From Ruminococcaceae bacterium UBA2656 (lineage in GTDB: Bacteria; Bacillota; Clostridia; Oscillospirales; Acutalibacteraceae): a stretch of DNA of 8,437 nt. A program made the translations under genes and the position numbers. Of this stretch, positions 5,329-8,437 are shown one piece after another (positions within the stretch are counted from its first letter, which is position 1; each line of letters starts with the position of its first letter). The notes below the pieces were generated by a model. That model saw only the letters and a list, made by a program, of their open reading frames with translations. It had not been told where the DNA came from and made no database searches. The stretch spans positions 71,454-79,890 of the forward strand of contig DENA01000007.1 of the NCBI GenBank assembly GCA_002359465.1. Direction: 5' to 3'.

Positions 5329-7707
5329 ATGAATCTTTCAATGAGATGGTTAAAAGAATTTGTAACGCTTGATGATATGCCGATTCGCGATTTCACCGAA
5401 GCAATGACGATGAGCGGCTCCAAGGTGGAAGGCTGGGAAACCGAAGGCAGTGAAATTGACAACGTGATTGTCGGAAAGGTGCTTTCGCTGGAAAGGCATC
5501 CGGACTCCGACCATATGTGGATTACGCAAATCGACACAGGTTCCGGTGAACCGGTACAAATTGTGACCGGGGCGCAAAATTTAAAGGTCGGCGACCTGGT
5601 GCCGGTCGCAATGGATAAATCCACTCTTCCCGGCGATAAAAAGATCAGGAAGGGCAAGCTGCGCGGCGTTGAAAGCAACGGTATGCTCTGTTCCCTCAGC
5701 GAACTTGAACTGACCAAGCATGATTTTCCCTATGCGATTGAAGACGGTATTTTTGTCATACAGGAAGAATGCGCACTTGGTGAACCAATTTGCAAAGCAA
5801 TTGGTTTTGACGACAGGAGGGTGGAATTTGAAATTACGTCAAACAGGCCGGACTGTTTTTCCGTTATCGGTCTTGCCCGCGAGGCTGCCGCGACCTTCCA
5901 TAAGCCTTTGAATCTGCACACGCCTGTGGTAAAGGCGGGACACGGTTCCTGCAAAGGAATGCTCGATGTAAAAGTGGAAGCCCCGGATTTGTGTTCCATT
6001 TACTCGGCCCGTATTGTGAAAAATGTCCGCGTCAAGCCGTCGCCGCGTTGGATGCGTGAAAGGCTGCGCGCCATGGGAGTTCGCCCGATCAACAATATTG
6101 TGGATATTACAAACTATGTCATGCTCGAATACGGACAGCCCATGCATTCCTTTGATCTTCGCTTTATTGAGGAAGGCAAAATCCGTGTGCGCCGCGCAAA
6201 GGACGGCGAATCCATCACCACGCTGGACGGCGTTGAGCATAAGCTCACCGATAAAAATTTAGTCATTGCCGACGCAAACAAACCGATTGCTATCGCCGGG
6301 GTTATGGGCGGAGAATACAGCGGCATCGTTGACGATACAACCACGATTGTGTTTGAGTCGGCATGCTTTAACGGCGCATCCGTCCGCACAACCGCCAGGG
6401 ACCAGGGCATGAGAACCGATGCGTCCTCCCGCTACGAAAAGGGACTGGACCCCAACAACTGCCTCCCCACGCTTGAACGCGCCTGTGAACTGGTGGAACT
6501 GCTGGACGCGGGCGACGTGCTGGATGATAGAATAATCGACGACCATTCCAGCAAGGAACGCAGGAGAATCCATCTGGATACGGACTGGATTAACCGCTTT
6601 CTTGACTTGAATCTGACCACGGATGAAATGAAAGCCATTTTAAGCAAGTTGGAGTGTGAATTTGACGGGGACGATATTCTGGTACCCACCTTCCGCCCTG
6701 ATTTGCAGCACAAGGCGGACATCGCCGAGGAAATCGCAAGGTTCTACGGTTACAATAAAATCCCGGGCACCGCTTTGGACGGCGGCGCACAGGGAAAATA
6801 CACGCCGCGCCAGAAATTTGAGCGCACCATCAATGACACCATGCTCGCGCTGGGAGCAAGCGAAATCATGACATACTCGTTCATCAGTCCGAAGTACTAC
6901 GACAAAATTTTAATGCCCGCGGATTCCCCGCTGCGCAAATCCATTATTATATCGAACCCTCTGGGCGAAGATACCAGCATTATGAGAACCACCGCCCTTC
7001 CCTCCATGCTGGAGGTACTTTCCCGCAACTATAATAATCGGAACGCAGAAGCCTGCCTGTTTGAGCTTGCCAGTGAATACATTCCGACCACCGAAGACAA
7101 ACTGCCGATTGAAAAGACCAACCTGATCGTTGGAATGTACGGCAATCAGTCGGATTACTTTACCGCAAAAGGAATGGCTGAGCAAATTTTGGAAAAACTC
7201 TGCGTATACGGGTGGGAAATTGAAGCTTCCTCCAAAGAGCCCAGCTATCATCCTGGGCGCTGTGCCGTACTGAACATTGAAGGGAACCGTTTGGGCGTTA
7301 TCGGCGAGATTCATCCGAAGGTTGCAGGAAATTACGGTATCGGCGAACGGGTTTACTGCTTCTCGCTGGATGTTGATTTAATGTATCAATATGCAAAATC
7401 CGTGAAGACCTATACCCCTTTGCCAAAGTTCCCCGCCGTAACCCGCGACATTGCGCTGATCTGTGACGATTCCACGCCCGTGCTGACGCTTGAGAAGGCA
7501 ATTATCAGGGGTGCGGGAAACCTTCTTGAAAACATCAAGCTTTTTGATGTTTACAAAGGGGAACAAATCGACGCCAGCAAAAAGAGCGTGGCATTCAGCA
7601 TTATTCTGCGCTCCGGCGACAGCACCCTGACGGATGAACTGATTGCCGGCGCAATGAAGAAAATCATGAAAGAGCTTGAAAAAACCGGTGCAAATTTGCG
7701 TTCTTAA
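5329..7707 (+). CDS. pheT: Phenylalanyl-tRNA synthetase beta subunit
   Basis: This is the large non-catalytic subunit, needed for tRNA recognition and for hydrolysing mischarged Tyr-tRNA-Phe. The domains appear in the standard bacterial order. An OB-fold tRNA-binding (EMAP-like) region spans about 41-150 (VGKVLSLERHPDSDHM). The B3/B4 editing region is at about 210-385, with GQPMHSFD at 269-276 and SSRYEKGLDP at 366-375. The B5 domain is at about 408-478 (RPDLQHKADIAEEIARFYGY at 456-475). A degenerate class II core follows, then the C-terminal ferredoxin-like anticodon-binding domain at about 695-792 (YTPLPKFPAVTRDIAL). At 792 residues it is full length. The RBS AAGGGGGA (5312-5319) overlaps the pheS stop codon and lies nine bases before the ATG, so the two genes are co-transcribed and probably translationally linked. 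No U-tract terminator is visible after its stop. Confidence 0.98.
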   Translation: MNLSMRWLKEFVTLDDMPIRDFTEAMTMSGSKVEGWETEGSEIDNVIVGKVLSLERHPDSDHMWITQIDTGSGEPVQIVTGAQNLKVGDLVPVAMDKSTLPGDKKIRKGKLRGVESNGMLCSLSELELTKHDFPYAIEDGIFVIQEECALGEPICKAIGFDDRRVEFEITSNRPDCFSVIGLAREAAATFHKPLNLHTPVVKAGHGSCKGMLDVKVEAPDLCSIYSARIVKNVRVKPSPRWMRERLRAMGVRPINNIVDITNYVMLEYGQPMHSFDLRFIEEGKIRVRRAKDGESITTLDGVEHKLTDKNLVIADANKPIAIAGVMGGEYSGIVDDTTTIVFESACFNGASVRTTARDQGMRTDASSRYEKGLDPNNCLPTLERACELVELLDAGDVLDDRIIDDHSSKERRRIHLDTDWINRFLDLNLTTDEMKAILSKLECEFDGDDILVPTFRPDLQHKADIAEEIARFYGYNKIPGTALDGGAQGKYTPRQKFERTINDTMLALGASEIMTYSFISPKYYDKILMPADSPLRKSIIISNPLGEDTSIMRTTALPSMLEVLSRNYNNRNAEACLFELASEYIPTTEDKLPIEKTNLIVGMYGNQSDYFTAKGMAEQILEKLCVYGWEIEASSKEPSYHPGRCAVLNIEGNRLGVIGEIHPKVAGNYGIGERVYCFSLDVDLMYQYAKSVKTYTPLPKFPAVTRDIALICDDSTPVLTLEKAIIRGAGNLLENIKLFDVYKGEQIDASKKSVAFSIILRSGDSTLTDELIAGAMKKIMKELEKTGANLRS

Positions 7708-7729
7708 GCTTCTGTTTATAAATTAGTTC

Positions 7730-7758
7730 TTGAAATTATTGTATGTATGTTGTATGAT
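7730..7758 (+). promoter_or_regulatory. Sigma-A promoter of the ireB/reoM-type gene
   Basis: TTGAAA (7730-7735) and TATGAT (7753-7758), each five of six to consensus, are 17 bases apart. Transcription would begin near 7765, leaving only about 15 bases before the ATG at 7780, just enough for the GGAGGTG site. This also excludes the in-frame upstream ATG at 7747 as the start when this promoter is used. Confidence 0.6.
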
Positions 7759-7779
7759 GGCAATATTGGAGGTGTTTCC

Positions 7780-8025
7780 ATGCTTGATAAAACAATGACC
7801 TTTTCACTCGGTAATGACCGTGAAGAGGATATTAAAAAAACACTCACCCTGGTGTATGATGCTTTGAAAGAAAAAGGCTACAATCCCATCAGCCAGATTG
7901 TCGGCTACATTCTTTCCGAGGATCCAACTTATATTACCACACACAATAATGCTCGCAGTCTGATTCGCAGAATTGACCGTGATGAATTGTTACAGGTACT
8001 ATTAAAATCCTATTTAGGTGAGTAA
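7780..8025 (+). CDS. ireB: IreB/ReoM family regulatory phosphoprotein (UPF0297)
   Basis: This is an 81-residue cytoplasmic protein matching the IreB/ReoM family. In Enterococcus (IreB) and Listeria (ReoM) it is phosphorylated by the PASTA-domain Ser/Thr kinase, and in Listeria it controls ClpCP-dependent turnover of MurA and so peptidoglycan synthesis. Recognisable parts are the N-terminal threonines (Thr5 and Thr7 in MLDKTMTF, Thr7 being the position phosphorylated in ReoM), [26 protein letters not shown] (about 28-53), and [22 protein letters not shown] near the C-terminus. The frame extends to an ATG at 7747. The ATG at 7780 has GGAGGTG five bases before it and gives the family's usual length. 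In many Firmicutes this gene sits with alaS, ruvX and a DUF1292 gene; here it follows pheT, and those partners are not in the window. The kinase and phosphatase are also not present here. Confidence 0.93.
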   Translation: MLDKTMTFSLGNDREEDIKKTLTLVYDALKEKGYNPISQIVGYILSEDPTYITTHNNARSLIRRIDRDELLQVLLKSYLGE

Positions 8026-8080
8026 ATCACGGTACTTTTATAGAAGCACTTGATGAATTGAACAGAAGGAGGACATACGA

Positions 8081-8377
8081 ATGAATGAATCAAACGACGC
8101 ACCCCAGTTCCCCACCTACAAGGGCAAACCGTTGGTGCGCTGCGGTGATGTGATTTATTACGGAAGCATGCAGGATAAATACGTTGTAAGGCTTGAAATC
8201 AAAAGCAAGAAGAAAGTTCAGGATATGGATATTGCAGACCGGGTTACCATCCAGCTGATGTACACGGATCAAAACATCCGTTCACGCAAACAGATTATTA
8301 AATCCAGCGAAAAAAACGGGCTTTACCTCGCAATGGATATTGCGGACGCGTGGCTCACAAGAGCGCTGGCCGAATAA
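8081..8377 (+). CDS. Conserved-looking 98-residue protein of unknown function
   Basis: I do not recognise this family. The frame is convincing as a gene: AAGGAGG (8066-8072) lies eight bases before the ATG, and codon use resembles the neighbours. The protein has no signal peptide and no membrane segment. It has one cysteine (21). A beta-rich first half (VIYYGSMQDKYVVRLEI, about 24-40; DRVTIQLMYTD, about 53-63) is followed by a basic linker (RSRKQIIKSSEKNG, 67-80) and a C-terminal helix (LYLAMDIADAWLTRALAE). That layout suggests a small soluble alpha/beta protein. It is not the DUF1292 protein often found near ireB, which is strongly acidic. It starts 55 bases after ireB with no visible terminator between, so the two are likely co-transcribed from the promoter at 7730. 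Function is unknown. Confidence 0.8.
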   Translation: MNESNDAPQFPTYKGKPLVRCGDVIYYGSMQDKYVVRLEIKSKKKVQDMDIADRVTIQLMYTDQNIRSRKQIIKSSEKNGLYLAMDIADAWLTRALAE

Positions 8378-8390
8378 AATAAACGATAGG

Positions 8391-8437
8391 AAAGACGATA
8401 CGCCCCCCCCCCCCCCGTCTTTTTTTTTTTTTTTTTT
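8391..8437 (+). terminator. Terminator-like hairpin with long C and T runs at the window end
   Basis: AAAGACG (8391-8397) can pair with CGTCTTT (8416-8422) across an 18-base loop made mostly of C, followed by T to the end of the window. Placed 13 bases after a stop codon, this is where a Rho-independent terminator for the ireB unit would be expected. The C14 (8403-8416) and T18 (8420-8437) runs are abnormal, and the sequence ends inside the T-run, so the exact bases should not be trusted. Confidence 0.5.

Noticed and set aside
7747..7779. Upstream in-frame ATG of the ireB/reoM gene
   Set aside because: It overlaps the predicted -10 region, lacks an RBS, and would add 11 residues not typical of the family, whereas the ATG at 7780 has GGAGGTG at ideal spacing.
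1..8437. CRISPR array, insertion sequence, toxin-antitoxin or phage-defence system
   Set aside because: No regularly spaced repeats, transposase motifs, terminal inverted repeats or defence-type domains were seen on either strand. The content is housekeeping plus a sugar-regulation pair.

Overview
The window reads as a chromosomal segment of a low-to-moderate-GC Gram-positive anaerobe, most likely a Clostridia member (Oscillospiraceae/Ruminococcaceae-like, by inference). Three things support this: a T-box leader in front of pheST, an IreB/ReoM-family protein (a Firmicutes PASTA-kinase substrate), and strong AAGGAGG-type ribosome binding sites. I see no mobile element, CRISPR array, tRNA or rRNA. 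The right edge dissolves into a C14 run and a T18 run and looks like a contig end.

Layout. (1) Positions 1-157: on the minus strand, the first 18 codons of a gene that leaves the window, with its own RBS and a good sigma-A promoter. (2) 158-2494, minus: an alpha-glucan (glycogen/maltodextrin) phosphorylase of family GT35. (3) About 2495-2962: an AT-rich divergent control region. It holds a near-consensus promoter for the phosphorylase overlapped by a 15-bp palindrome, a TATAAT box for the opposite gene, and a perfect 18-bp palindrome just before that gene's RBS. (4) 2963-3952, plus: a LacI-family regulator. (5) About 3967-4293: promoter, tRNA-Phe-sensing T-box riboswitch with terminator, and a 15-bp tandem duplication behind the terminator. 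(6) 4294-7707: pheS and pheT, the two subunits of phenylalanyl-tRNA synthetase. (7) 7730-8377: ireB/reoM with its own promoter, followed by a 98-residue protein I do not recognise. (8) 8391 to the end: a terminator-like hairpin with abnormal homopolymers.

How the parts work together. The regulator and phosphorylase form a divergent pair that probably makes one sugar-responsive unit, in which the LacI-type protein senses a sugar and controls alpha-glucan breakdown to glucose-1-phosphate. pheST is a separate translation unit switched on when uncharged tRNA-Phe accumulates: the specifier codon is UUC, the T-box bulge is UGGU (matching a tRNA ending A73-CCA), and the mutually exclusive antiterminator and terminator helices can both be drawn. 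IreB/ReoM links to cell-wall homeostasis through a Ser/Thr kinase that is not in this window. Most of the window is ordinary housekeeping. The points most worth a second look are the two palindromes and the atypical LacI hinge, the duplicated U-tract behind the T-box terminator, the unknown 98-residue protein, and the displaced context of ireB.
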